Source of the DNA: an uncultured Clostridia bacterium
GTDB lineage: Bacteria; Bacillota; Clostridia; TANB77; CAG-508
Reading direction: 5' to 3'
Assembly: GCA_948735595.1 (NCBI GenBank)
Contig: CAPXSA010000014.1
Coordinates: forward strand, 61,605 to 125,604
DNA: 64,000 nucleotides
Positions within the stretch are counted from its first letter, which is position 1. Each line of letters starts with the position of its first letter. Below the pieces are notes generated by a model. That model had not been told where the DNA came from and did no database searches. It saw only the letters and a list, made by a program, of their open reading frames with translations. This document shows positions 37,694-45,814 of the stretch, one piece after another. The translations under genes and the position numbers were made by a program.

Positions 37694-38155
37694 ATGGAAA
37701 AAATAAGAGGATTTGAAGTAGCAAAAGGATTTGAAAATAATGACATTCATATGCCAGTGAGAAAAACAAAATATTCAGCAGGATATGATATAGAAGCAGC
37801 AGAAGACTGTATTATACCAGCATTTAAGCTAGGACAAGCACCAACATTAGTAAAAACAGGATTAAAAGCATATATGCCAGAAAACGAATATATGATGCTT
37901 TGCAACAGAAGTTCTAATCCAAAGAAAAAAGGGTTAGTATTAGCAAATAGTGTAGGAATTATAGATGCAGATTATTATGGAAATCCAGATAATGATGGAC
38001 ATTTTATGTTTGGATTTTTCAACATCAAAGCAGAAGATGTTGAAATCAAAAAAGGAGAATGTATAGGACAAGCCATTTTCCAAAAGTTTGAAGTAGTAGA
38101 TAATGATAATGCCGAAGGAGAAAGAATTGGTGGATTTGGTTCAACCAATAAATAA
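37694..38155 (+). CDS. dut: dUTP diphosphatase
   Basis: 153 residues. Trimeric dUTPase motifs in altered but recognisable form: SAGYDIEAAEDC, LCNRSSNPKKKGLVLANSVGIIDADYYG (motifs 2-3), FGFFNIKAEDVEIKKGECIGQAIF and C-terminal RIGGFGSTNK. It converts dUTP to dUMP. Promoter-like TATAAT near 37620 upstream. Confidence 0.88.
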   Translation: MEKIRGFEVAKGFENNDIHMPVRKTKYSAGYDIEAAEDCIIPAFKLGQAPTLVKTGLKAYMPENEYMMLCNRSSNPKKKGLVLANSVGIIDADYYGNPDNDGHFMFGFFNIKAEDVEIKKGECIGQAIFQKFEVVDNDNAEGERIGGFGSTNK

Positions 38156-38275
38156 GGTATAACTTAAGTTCAAATATTAAGCAAGCATAAAAGGTTAAAA
38201 AAATATTAAATATTGGAAAAACTTGCAAACAAAGGGATATATGGAATAAATAGGAAAAAAGTATGGGAAAAAGCT

Positions 38276-38304
38276 TTGACTTTTACCAAAATTTGTAGTA
38301 TAAT
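38276..38304 (+). promoter_or_regulatory. Promoter of the carD-type gene
   Basis: TTGACT (38276-38281), 17 bases, TATAAT (38299-38304); a leader of about 70 bases follows. Confidence 0.87.
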
Positions 38305-38381
38305 AGAGATGTGGTTTAAGAAGAGACAATACCTTTCTTAACTAACTAATTTATACATAGCAAATGGAAAGGAGGACTTAC

Positions 38382-38960
38382 ATGTTTAATGTAGGTGATA
38401 AAATTGTATACCCAATGCATGGAGCTGGAACAATAGATGCAATAGAAGAAAAGAATATTCTAGGAGAAAACCAAGCTTATTATATTATTAAAATGCCGGG
38501 AGAAGTAAAAGTAATGGTTCCAACAGCAAAAGCGGAACAAATCGGTGTTAGAAATATAATAGGTAAAGAAGAAGCTGAAAAAGTTATTTCTATTTTGGGA
38601 GAAGACGAAACAGAGATGTCTCAAAATTGGAATAAAAGATATAGAGATAATATGGAAAAAATGAAAAGTGGAGATGTGTATGAAATTGCAGATGTTGTTA
38701 GAAACCTAGCTTTCAAGCAAAAAGAAAAAGGGCTATCAACAGGGGAAAAGAAAATGCTTTCCAATGCAAAACAAATTTTAGTTAGTGAACTAGTTTTGGC
38801 AGAGCACGCTTCACAAGAAGAAGTAGAGGAACTAATAGATAATAAGATAAGCCTATCATTTGATGAGTATAGAGCACCACACGAAGAAATCGACTTAAAC
38901 ACAAGTATGGTAAACAAATTTATTCCATTTGATAATAATGATGGAACAACAAATTTATAA
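38382..38960 (+). CDS. CarD-family transcriptional regulator
   Basis: 192 residues. N-terminal CarD/TRCF RNA-polymerase-interacting domain (MFNVGDKIVYPMHGAGTIDAIEEKNI, YYIIKMPGEVKVMVP) and a helical C-terminal domain (about 75-165). Such proteins bind the beta subunit and stabilise open complexes. ATG 38382 has AAAGGAGG at ideal spacing. Own promoter and terminator. Confidence 0.9.
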   Translation: MFNVGDKIVYPMHGAGTIDAIEEKNILGENQAYYIIKMPGEVKVMVPTAKAEQIGVRNIIGKEEAEKVISILGEDETEMSQNWNKRYRDNMEKMKSGDVYEIADVVRNLAFKQKEKGLSTGEKKMLSNAKQILVSELVLAEHASQEEVEELIDNKISLSFDEYRAPHEEIDLNTSMVNKFIPFDNNDGTTNL

Positions 38961-38971
38961 AAAGTAATAAG

Positions 38972-39002
38972 CAGTGTAATCAAAAAAAGATTACACTGTT
39001 TT
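38972..39002 (+). terminator. Rho-independent terminator
   Basis: CAGTGTAATC, A7 loop, GATTACACTG, TTTT. Confidence 0.92.
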
Positions 39003-39054
39003 GTCGCACTAGGGGACAGATGTCGCATTTAACTATACGTCCCCATGTGCGACA
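39002..39054 (+). repeat. 53-bp palindromic repeat (TGTCGCAC...GTGCGACA)
   Basis: Perfect 8-base outer arms and inner GGGGACAGATGTCGC / ACGTCCCC. Same family as 6326-6374, but both outer arms differ together. Intergenic, before dnaG. Confidence 0.8.
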
Positions 39055-39197
39055 TTTACAAAGAAGGATTTATCTGTTTTATGTCGAATAATATATTAAT
39101 AAGGATACTAGTATAATTTTATGTTGAGATAAGTAAAATAAAACACTACATGATAAGAGAATAGAGAGGAAAAAGATATAGGAGAAGGTAGTCTAAG

Positions 39198-40982
39198 TTG
39201 GTAAGATACAGTGATGAACTAATTGAAGAAATTAGAAGTAATAATGATATTGTTGATGTTATTTCACAATATGTTACTTTAAAAAGAAGTGGGAGAAACT
39301 TTTTTGGATTATGTCCATTTCATAAAGAAAAATCTCCTTCTTTTGCTGTTTCACCAGACAAGCAAATATTTCATTGTTTTGGTTGCAATGCAGGAGGAAA
39401 CGTTATTCATTTTGTAAGCAAAATTGAAAATTTGAATTTTAGAGAGACTATCGAGTTATTAGCAGAAAGGTCACATATTGAACTTCCTACTCTAGAAAAT
39501 AGCGAAGATGAAAAAACAGCTAGACTAAAAGCAAAAGTTTATGAAATTAATCAAATTGCAGCCCAGTTTTATCATGAAAACTTGTACAAGCCATCATCAA
39601 AATTAGCACAAGAATATATCAAAAAAAGAAAGTTAGATAATAATACTTTAAAAGCTTTCTTAATTGGATATGCAGGTAATTTTGATGAGTTATATAGAAT
39701 ACTAAAAGAAAAAGGCTACACAGAAGAGGAAATGTTAGCATCTAGTTTGATCAAAAGGGCACCAGATGGAAAGTTTATGGATAGTTTTCGCAAGCGATTG
39801 ATGTTTCCTATACAAGATGTTAGAGATAAGGTTATTGCTTTTGGCGGAAGGGTGTTAGATGATAGTAAACCTAAATATATCAATTCACCAGAAAATATTG
39901 TGTATAGCAAAGGCAGACACTTATTTGGCTTAAATGTAGCAAAACGTCATGATACGAAACAAATTATTATTGTAGAAGGTTATATGGATGCAATTTCACT
40001 TTATCAAAGAGGAATTACCAATGTAGTGGCATCACTTGGAACAGCACTAACAGAAGGACAAGGTAGACTACTTAGAAGGCATAGCGAAAAAGTCATACTA
40101 GGTTATGATGCAGATGGCGCAGGGCAAAATGCAATTTTAAGAGGTATGGATATTTTACAAAATATGGGGTGTGATCTTCGTGTTTTACAAATTGAGGGTG
40201 CAAAAGACCCTGATGAATATGTTGTAAAATTTGGACCAGAAAGATTTTTAAAATGCGTAGAGAATAGCATATCTTTAGTAGAATTCAAAGTAAAAATATT
40301 AAAAAGAGATTTAAACTTAGAAGTGACGAATGACAAAATCAAATTCTTAAATGAAATTGCAAAAATTTTAGCAAAAGTAAGTAATCAAATGGAAAGAGAA
40401 ATTTATATTGATAAACTTTCTAAAGATTACAAAATATCCAAAGAGGCAATACAAGCAGAGATTAATAAGTTAATGTATGCAGGAAGCAGTAGTACTAAAA
40501 AATTGGAAAAACAAGTACGAACTATAGCCACTCCTAAAAAAGAGCAAATATCAGAAGTTTCAGCGGCTGTTACAAAAAGAGAGAACATGGTGATTTACTT
40601 ATTAATGAATGAAACAGAAAAAGTGTATAGTAGATTAAAAGAAGCAATTCTTCCGCAAGACTTTCAAAATACATTAAATAAAGAGATTCTAAAAAAATTG
40701 TATGAAGAATTAGAAAAAGGAAATAGTAATACTAATCAAGTATTAAACCAATTTGAAGAAGAAAATATGATTAGCCATTTAACAGAAATTATGGCATACG
40801 ATTTTGAAATTAATGATGTTGATAAAGCAGTAGAAGATTTGCTTTATACTTACGAAAAAGAAAAATTAGTGCAGAGAAGAAATGAATTAGTAAAGCAGAT
40901 AGAAGAGGGAAGCACAGAAAATAAAGACCAATTAGAGAAAGAGTTAAATGAAGTCTTTTTAAAATTGGCAAAGATGAAGTAG
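39198..40982 (+). CDS. dnaG: DNA primase
   Basis: 594 residues. Zinc-binding domain CPFHKEKSPSFAVSP...HCFGCNAGGN, TOPRIM core IIVEGYMDAISLYQRG and GYDADGAGQNA, then the helicase-binding C-terminal domain. TTG start at 39198 with GGAGAAGG upstream; the frame begins MVRYSDELIEEIRSNNDIVDVI as usual for DnaG. It shares an operon with rpoD 11 bases downstream. Confidence 0.96.
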   Translation: MVRYSDELIEEIRSNNDIVDVISQYVTLKRSGRNFFGLCPFHKEKSPSFAVSPDKQIFHCFGCNAGGNVIHFVSKIENLNFRETIELLAERSHIELPTLENSEDEKTARLKAKVYEINQIAAQFYHENLYKPSSKLAQEYIKKRKLDNNTLKAFLIGYAGNFDELYRILKEKGYTEEEMLASSLIKRAPDGKFMDSFRKRLMFPIQDVRDKVIAFGGRVLDDSKPKYINSPENIVYSKGRHLFGLNVAKRHDTKQIIIVEGYMDAISLYQRGITNVVASLGTALTEGQGRLLRRHSEKVILGYDADGAGQNAILRGMDILQNMGCDLRVLQIEGAKDPDEYVVKFGPERFLKCVENSISLVEFKVKILKRDLNLEVTNDKIKFLNEIAKILAKVSNQMEREIYIDKLSKDYKISKEAIQAEINKLMYAGSSSTKKLEKQVRTIATPKKEQISEVSAAVTKRENMVIYLLMNETEKVYSRLKEAILPQDFQNTLNKEILKKLYEELEKGNSNTNQVLNQFEEENMISHLTEIMAYDFEINDVDKAVEDLLYTYEKEKLVQRRNELVKQIEEGSTENKDQLEKELNEVFLKLAKMK

Positions 40983-40993
40983 GAGGCCAAAGA

Positions 40994-42349
40994 ATGAAAA
41001 AGGTAGAGAAGAAAGAGCCAACAGAAGAAAATAAAAAAGTAAAAAAGAAAGTGGAAAAAGTGGCAAAAAAAGAAGAAAAAGTAGTACCAAAAAAGATAGA
41101 GAAGAAAACTGTAAAAGAAGAGAAAATGGTTAAGAATAAAAAAGAGAAACAGGGCATAAAAGAAGTAGAAGTTGAAATTGCAAAGGAGATAAAGCCAGAA
41201 ATAAAAGAAGACAAAAAGCCAGAAGTAAAAACGGAAAAGACAGAAAAACCAAAAAAGGAAATAGATGAGGTAAGTAAACAAAAAGTAGAAACAATTCTAA
41301 AAAAAGCAAAAGAAAATGGAAAAATTACTTATGGAGAACTTGCAAATGAATTAGAAGATACAAATCCTGATCAAATAGATAAGGTATTTGATGCTTTTGA
41401 GGATTTAGGGGTTAGCGTTTTACAAGATGATGATTTAGATGTAGAACCAGATTTAGAAGACTTACAAGATGTAGAAGATATTAAATTAGAAGAAATTGAT
41501 TTAACAAATATTGAAGGGGTTAATATAGATGACCCTGTTAGAATGTACTTAAGAGAAATTGGAAAAATTCCGCTTTTAACTTATGACCAAGAACTAGAAC
41601 TAGCAACAGAAATCTTGGCAGGTAGTGAAGATGCAAAACAAAGGCTAACAGAATCAAATTTAAGGTTAGTAGTAAGTATTGCTAAAAAATATGTAGGAAG
41701 AGGAATGCTTTTCCTAGACTTAATTCAAGAAGGAAATATGGGTCTCATCAAAGCAGTAGAAAAGTTTGATTATACCAAAGGCTTTAAATTTAGTACTTAT
41801 GCTACATGGTGGATCAGACAAGCTATTACAAGAGCAATAGCAGATCAAGCAAGAACGATTCGTATTCCTGTTCACATGGTTGAAACAATTAATAAACTAA
41901 TTAGAACTTCAAGACATTTATTACAACAAAAAGGACGTGAACCATCACCTGAAGAAATAGCAGAAGAAATGGAAATACCAGTAGAAAGAGTTATGGAAAT
42001 TCAAAAAATAGCACAAGACCCTGTATCATTAGAAACACCTATTGGAGAAGAAGATGATAGTCACTTAGGAGATTTTATACAAGATGAAGATAGCCCTGCT
42101 CCACAAGATTCAGCGGCATATACTTTACTTCGTGAGCAACTAGAAGAGGTAATGAATACATTAACTCCAAGAGAAGCAAAAGTTTTAAAATTAAGATTTG
42201 GGTTAGAGGACGGAAAAGCGCGTACTTTGGAGGAAGTAGGCAGAGAATTTATGGTTACTCGTGAGAGAATTAGACAAATTGAAGCTAAAGCATTAAGAAA
42301 GTTAAGACATCCATCACGTTCTAAAAAACTAAAAGATTATATGAACTAA
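40994..42349 (+). CDS. rpoD: RNA polymerase primary sigma factor
   Basis: 451 residues. A Lys/Glu-rich N-terminal region (about 1-90) precedes sigma region 1.1. Then region 1.2 (DPVRMYLREIGKIPLLTYDQE), region 2 (GRGMLFLDLIQEGNMGLIKAVEKFDY, FSTYATWWIRQAITRAIADQ), region 3 and region 4 (REAKVLKLRFGLEDGKARTLEEVG, VTRERIRQIEAKALRKLR). AGGAGG precedes the ATG. dnaG-rpoD order is conserved in bacteria. Confidence 0.97.
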   Translation: MKKVEKKEPTEENKKVKKKVEKVAKKEEKVVPKKIEKKTVKEEKMVKNKKEKQGIKEVEVEIAKEIKPEIKEDKKPEVKTEKTEKPKKEIDEVSKQKVETILKKAKENGKITYGELANELEDTNPDQIDKVFDAFEDLGVSVLQDDDLDVEPDLEDLQDVEDIKLEEIDLTNIEGVNIDDPVRMYLREIGKIPLLTYDQELELATEILAGSEDAKQRLTESNLRLVVSIAKKYVGRGMLFLDLIQEGNMGLIKAVEKFDYTKGFKFSTYATWWIRQAITRAIADQARTIRIPVHMVETINKLIRTSRHLLQQKGREPSPEEIAEEMEIPVERVMEIQKIAQDPVSLETPIGEEDDSHLGDFIQDEDSPAPQDSAAYTLLREQLEEVMNTLTPREAKVLKLRFGLEDGKARTLEEVGREFMVTRERIRQIEAKALRKLRHPSRSKKLKDYMN

Positions 42350-42371
42350 AAGACAAATTGCCTTCAAAGGG

Positions 42372-42400
42372 TTGATTTTATAGGGAAAATGTGGTATAAT
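42372..42400 (+). promoter_or_regulatory. Promoter of the small gene at 42444
   Basis: TTGATT (42372-42377), 17 bases, TATAAT (42395-42400). Confidence 0.8.
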
Positions 42401-42443
42401 AGTATATGTGATGTAAAAAAGAACCAATGGAGGAAGAAAAAAT

Positions 42444-42761
42444 ATGAAAACAAATCAAAAAAATAACTTTTTAAGTTTCTTAAAAACGATATTTATAGAT
42501 GTAGATTATCCTGATGGAGAAGAAATGGATATAGGAAATAGTAATGACCCTAAAATGCAAGAGTTAAAAAATTCATTAGATAGGGTAGATAATATAGAAA
42601 GAAATTTCTATATTGCTTCTAGTTCAAATCCTAAAGGTGGAAAAGGAAATAGCAATGTTGTTGACAAAGTAAATGTGGACAATAACAAAGTGATAAGACA
42701 AGTAGAAAAAAATGAAAGAACAGACGTACAAGAAAAGAATGAGCAACAAGTAGAAAGATAA
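42444..42761 (+). CDS. Hypothetical protein, hydrophilic
   Basis: 105 residues, no recognised domain; N-terminal FLSFLKTIFIDVDYPDGEEMD, the rest hydrophilic and probably disordered. Ribosome-binding site TGGAGGAAG. Own promoter and terminator, so it is likely real. Confidence 0.7.
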   Translation: MKTNQKNNFLSFLKTIFIDVDYPDGEEMDIGNSNDPKMQELKNSLDRVDNIERNFYIASSSNPKGGKGNSNVVDKVNVDNNKVIRQVEKNERTDVQEKNEQQVER

Positions 42762-42770
42762 GAATAAAAG

Positions 42771-42796
42771 AAAAGTTGAGTTTTTCTCAACTTTTT
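42771..42796 (+). terminator. Rho-independent terminator
   Basis: AAAAGTTGAG, TTTT loop, CTCAACTTTTT. Confidence 0.9.
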
Positions 42797-42808
42797 CTTT
42801 TCTTACTC

Positions 42809-42837
42809 TTGACAAAAGTACAAGGGGAGATTATAAT
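42809..42837 (+). promoter_or_regulatory. tRNA promoter
   Basis: TTGACA (42809-42814), 17 bases, TATAAT (42832-42837): both consensus hexamers, perfect spacing. Confidence 0.92.
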
Positions 42838-42870
42838 ATTAAACAGTCAATATGACTTGAAATAATATAT

Positions 42871-42947
42871 GGCGACGTAGCTCAGTTGGCTAGAGCAACC
42901 GGTTCATACCCGGTAGGTCGTAGGTTCGAGCCCCACCGTCGCTACCA
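42871..42947 (+). tRNA. tRNA-Met (CAT anticodon; elongator or Ile2 type)
   Basis: 77 nt with encoded CCA. Acceptor GGCGACG/CGTCGCT, D-arm with AGCTCAGTTGGCTAGAGC, anticodon stem ACCGG/CCGGT enclosing TTCATAC, T-arm GTAGGTTCGAGCCCCAC. The first pair is G-U, not the C-A mismatch of initiator tRNA. It sits exactly at the left boundary of the conjugative element, so it is the likely integration site. Confidence 0.93.
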
Positions 42948-43254
42948 AAATATTCAATAGCTTACAGCCTAAAAAAGTTGAGAAATAGGTACTTGTAAGT
43001 TATTTTTTTGTTTTTAAAAATAATTTTCAAAAAGGACATTTAAAACCAATTAAAACCATTAAAAATCATTAAAATTCATTTCATAAAGGGAAGATAAAGG
43101 GAACGGAAAATGGAAGTATATGACAAAATAAAGAGTATAATAAAATAATTTAAAGGGAAAAATAGAAACTTTTGCATTCGATTTTAAAAGGTAAAGTAGA
43201 AAGAGATACTTTATCTTTTTTTTATGAACAAGAGGGGTAGGTGAAGTATTATAT
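42948..43254 (+). other. Left-end non-coding region of the conjugative element
   Basis: No gene here. A possible attachment site borders the tRNA 3' end. At 43048-43082 four near-tandem AT-rich 10-base units (TAAAACCAAT, TAAAACCATT, AAAAATCATT, AAAATTCATT) lie just before the first element gene. They resemble short iterons or operator repeats. Confidence 0.5.
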
Positions 43255-44019
43255 GTGAATGAAATTAATAAACCAGCATATTATGCAGTAATTCCAAGTG
43301 GAGTGAGATATTGTAAAGAATTGAAGTTTGCAGAACGATTATTGTATGGAGAAATAACAGCATTAACAAATAGAAATGGTTACTGTTTTGCAACGAATAA
43401 ATACTTTGCAGAGCTATATAATGTGACTATAGAAACAATATCTAGGTGGGTATCACATTTACAAAGACTGGGATTTATAAAAGTAGAAATTATAAAATCA
43501 GACAAAAACGAAATATTAGAAAGAAGAATTTTTATTATAGATAATAGCAACAATACTTTTCTATCTAATACCTATTGTCAAAATAATCAATACCCCTATA
43601 GACAGAATAATCAATACCCTATTGACGAAAAAGTCAAAGAGAATAATATAAATATTAGGATAGATAGATTTTTTAATTTTATAATAAATAAAGAGGGCGA
43701 AGATCCAGAAAAGCTAACAAAAGTTCAAAAGATGGAACTATATGAGTTGTTAGAAAAGTTAGAATTAAATTATACAAAAGAAATTCTACAGATAATCACA
43801 GAAGAAAATATAGAAAAGTTAAAAATAGTAATATATGCTTTAAAAGAGTTAGTTATCAATGGAAAAGAAATATTAACACTTAAAAGAGAAAAATTATTGA
43901 CCTTATATGACAAATGCAAGAGGAAACAAGAATCATACATTGGAACAGAAAAAGAGATAAACAACTTTTTTGAGTATTACTATATAAGTTTGGTAAAGGA
44001 ATTAGAAAAAGCTATTTAG
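43255..44019 (+). CDS. Helix-turn-helix replication-initiator-like protein
   Basis: 254 residues. N-terminal HTH_36-type winged helix (YAVIPSGVRYCKELKFAERLLYGEITALTN, TNKYFAELYNVTIETISRWVSHLQRLGFI), typical of plasmid/ICE RepA or DnaD-like initiators. The C-terminal half is helical with no clear match. GTG start at 43255. First element gene after the tRNA. Confidence 0.78.
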   Translation: MNEINKPAYYAVIPSGVRYCKELKFAERLLYGEITALTNRNGYCFATNKYFAELYNVTIETISRWVSHLQRLGFIKVEIIKSDKNEILERRIFIIDNSNNTFLSNTYCQNNQYPYRQNNQYPIDEKVKENNINIRIDRFFNFIINKEGEDPEKLTKVQKMELYELLEKLELNYTKEILQIITEENIEKLKIVIYALKELVINGKEILTLKREKLLTLYDKCKRKQESYIGTEKEINNFFEYYYISLVKELEKAI

Positions 44020-44054
44020 CTTTTATTTTTTTGCCTAAGATAAGGGGGAACAAA

Positions 44055-44307
44055 ATGATACCAACTTATGATATAGATAGCATAACAGGAAATTTAGACA
44101 CAATGTTTCAAAATATTATGAAAGTAGGCTTTATATTTTCTATTAGTTTATTAACAATATGGATGATAGTAAGTCTAGTAATATGGTTATTTCGGAGCCA
44201 AAAAGAAGTCCGAAAGAGCAATAAAGTTTGGAATAAAGAATTTTATAATAGCTTTAATATTAGCAATAATCGTACTAATCATTCCAATATTGTTTAGTAT
44301 GTTTTAA
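44055..44307 (+). CDS. Two-helix conjugation membrane protein, +1 frameshifted
   Basis: 83 residues with the shift. First half MIPTYDIDSITGN and a hydrophobic helix (about 25-46). After CGG at 44193 the +1 frame gives GAKKKSERAIKFG and then a clean membrane helix FIIALILAIIVLIIPILF. The unshifted frame replaces that helix with 34 polar residues. ATG 44055 has AAGGGGG. Small two-helix proteins before VirB2 and PrgI are common in Gram-positive ICEs. Confidence 0.78.
44193..44195 (+). other. +1 frameshift site 2: TTT CGG A
   Basis: Codon 47 of the two-helix protein; GGA (Gly) from 44194 restores the second membrane helix. Confidence 0.82.
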
Positions 44308-44372
44308 GAAATATTAATGGAAATGTTACATACAACCGAAATTATTTGCCCTAAATAATTTGGAGGAAATGT

Positions 44373-44784
44373 ATGAGAAAAGAGAGAGTAAAAGAAAATG
44401 TAAGAAAAGTATTTTATAAATTAAAAAATAAAATTTGGATGATACCAGCAACTGCTATGATGCTTCAAACAAAAGTGCTTGCAAGTAGTAGCATTAGTAC
44501 AGCAGAAGTCAATCAGGCTACAGAAAACATTAAAAATGCAGTAATTAAGCTAGCGATGCCAATTCGGTGGAATTTTAGTATTTGTTAGTATTGTTATTAT
44601 TGCACTTAAAATGATAGTCAATTCTAATAATGCCAACAAACGAAGTGAAAGCATAGGAGCATTAGCTTGGGTATGTGGCGGAACGATGCTATTGGGATTA
44701 TCACTTATTGTTTCAGGAATCATTTTAAGTATTGCAACAAATGGCGGAGGTGCATTGATAACTGGTGGTAGCACTAATGCTTAG
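44373..44784 (+). CDS. VirB2/TrbC-like pilin protein, +1 frameshifted
   Basis: 136 residues with the shift. N-terminal basic segment, a membrane/signal part with a processing-like ATAMMLQTKVLASS, then two hydrophobic helices: GGILVFVSIVIIALKMIV directly after CGG at 44565, and GTMLLGLSLIVSGIILSIA. This layout is that of Firmicutes VirB2-like pilins. Without the shift the product stops 7 codons after CGG and loses both helices. Confidence 0.8.
44565..44567 (+). other. +1 frameshift site 3: ATT CGG T, VirB2-like gene
   Basis: Codon 65; reading GGT (Gly) from 44566 opens the first transmembrane helix. Confidence 0.85.
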
Positions 44785-44799
44785 ACAGGAGGTAATCAT

Positions 44800-45082
44800 A
44801 TGATTTATAAAGTACCATTCGCATTTGAACATGAAGAAAAGATGTTTCGGAGGATATTTATCTCTTAGACAAATGCTATATCTTGTACTTGGAATTAGTT
44901 CGGCAGGAATTTTATTTATTCCAGTTATACCGATGCTAATAAAACTAATCGTATTTCTAACGATATTTACAATGTTTATAGCGTTTGCATTCCTTAAAAT
45001 AGGAACAAACTATGCAGATAAGTGTTTCCTAAACATTTTAAAATACCTATGCAGAAAGAAAATTTATATAAATGAAAGGTAG
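44800..45082 (+). CDS. PrgI family conjugation protein, +1 frameshifted
   Basis: 93 residues with the shift. Start MIYKVPFAFEHEEKMF, then after CGG at 44848 GGYLSLRQMLYLVLG, the PrgI signature (G-x-LSLRQ followed by two membrane helices). PrgI lies between VirB2 and VirB4-type genes in Gram-positive conjugative elements, as here. AGGAGG precedes ATG 44800. The unshifted product is a 22-residue peptide. Confidence 0.88.
44848..44850 (+). other. +1 frameshift site 4: TTT CGG A, PrgI gene
   Basis: Codon 17; GGA from 44849 gives the conserved GG-x-LSLRQ of PrgI. Confidence 0.9.
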
Positions 45083-45088
45083 GATAAA

Positions 45089-45814
45089 ATGGTAATTACA
45101 TTTATTTTTGTATTAGCTGGTGTTTTATTTATGATAGGCACACTAATATATGTAAAAGACAAAAATAAGTTACAAGAGATAAAAAATTTAGATAAGTCTA
45201 ATCTAAAGAAAGAAAAGAAAAATTTAAGTAATTTATGGGGAATAGATGAATTTAATAATCAAGTAATCACAATTAACAAGAACCAGCATTCTATTATCGT
45301 GGAACTTGAAAGCATTGAATATAGTCTAATGCAGGATGGAGAAAAAGCAAGTGTAGATAAAGAATTAGTAAGCATAGCACAAATGTTAAAATTTCCAATT
45401 CAATTCTTAGAAGTAAAGAAACAAATTGAATTAGGCGATATGCTGGAGAAAATTAAGGTTAATACAATAAATGCCAATGATAATGTAAAAGAATATGCAA
45501 CACAAATTGTAAAACATTTAGAAATGTTACAAGCAGATCAGAACTTATTTGAAAGAAAAAACTATATGATTATCTCTTCATTTAATAGTAGGAGAATAGC
45601 AGAACAGGAACTAAAAGAGTTTTATGGTACATTAAGGTATCATTTACTGAATATAAAAATAAGTACAAGATTATTAAATGACAAAGAAATAATAGAACTC
45701 ATCTATGAGCAACTCCATAAAGGAAACAAAAATAAAGTAGCAGACATTGAGGAAAAAGGAGGTTTTGGATTATATGTTACAAGTAAAAGTAGAGAAAAAA
45801 CTAAAACCTTATAA
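45089..45814 (+). CDS. Conjugation protein with TrsD/TraC N-terminal-like domain
   Basis: 241 residues: one N-terminal membrane helix (ITFIFVLAGVLFMIGTLIYV) and a soluble domain (WGIDEFNNQVITINKNQHSIIVELESIEYSLM...), similar in style to the separate N-terminal domain of VirB4-type proteins. It overlaps the VirB4 start by 41 bases, which indicates coupling. No CGG. Confidence 0.75.
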   Translation: MVITFIFVLAGVLFMIGTLIYVKDKNKLQEIKNLDKSNLKKEKKNLSNLWGIDEFNNQVITINKNQHSIIVELESIEYSLMQDGEKASVDKELVSIAQMLKFPIQFLEVKKQIELGDMLEKIKVNTINANDNVKEYATQIVKHLEMLQADQNLFERKNYMIISSFNSRRIAEQELKEFYGTLRYHLLNIKISTRLLNDKEIIELIYEQLHKGNKNKVADIEEKGGFGLYVTSKSREKTKTL

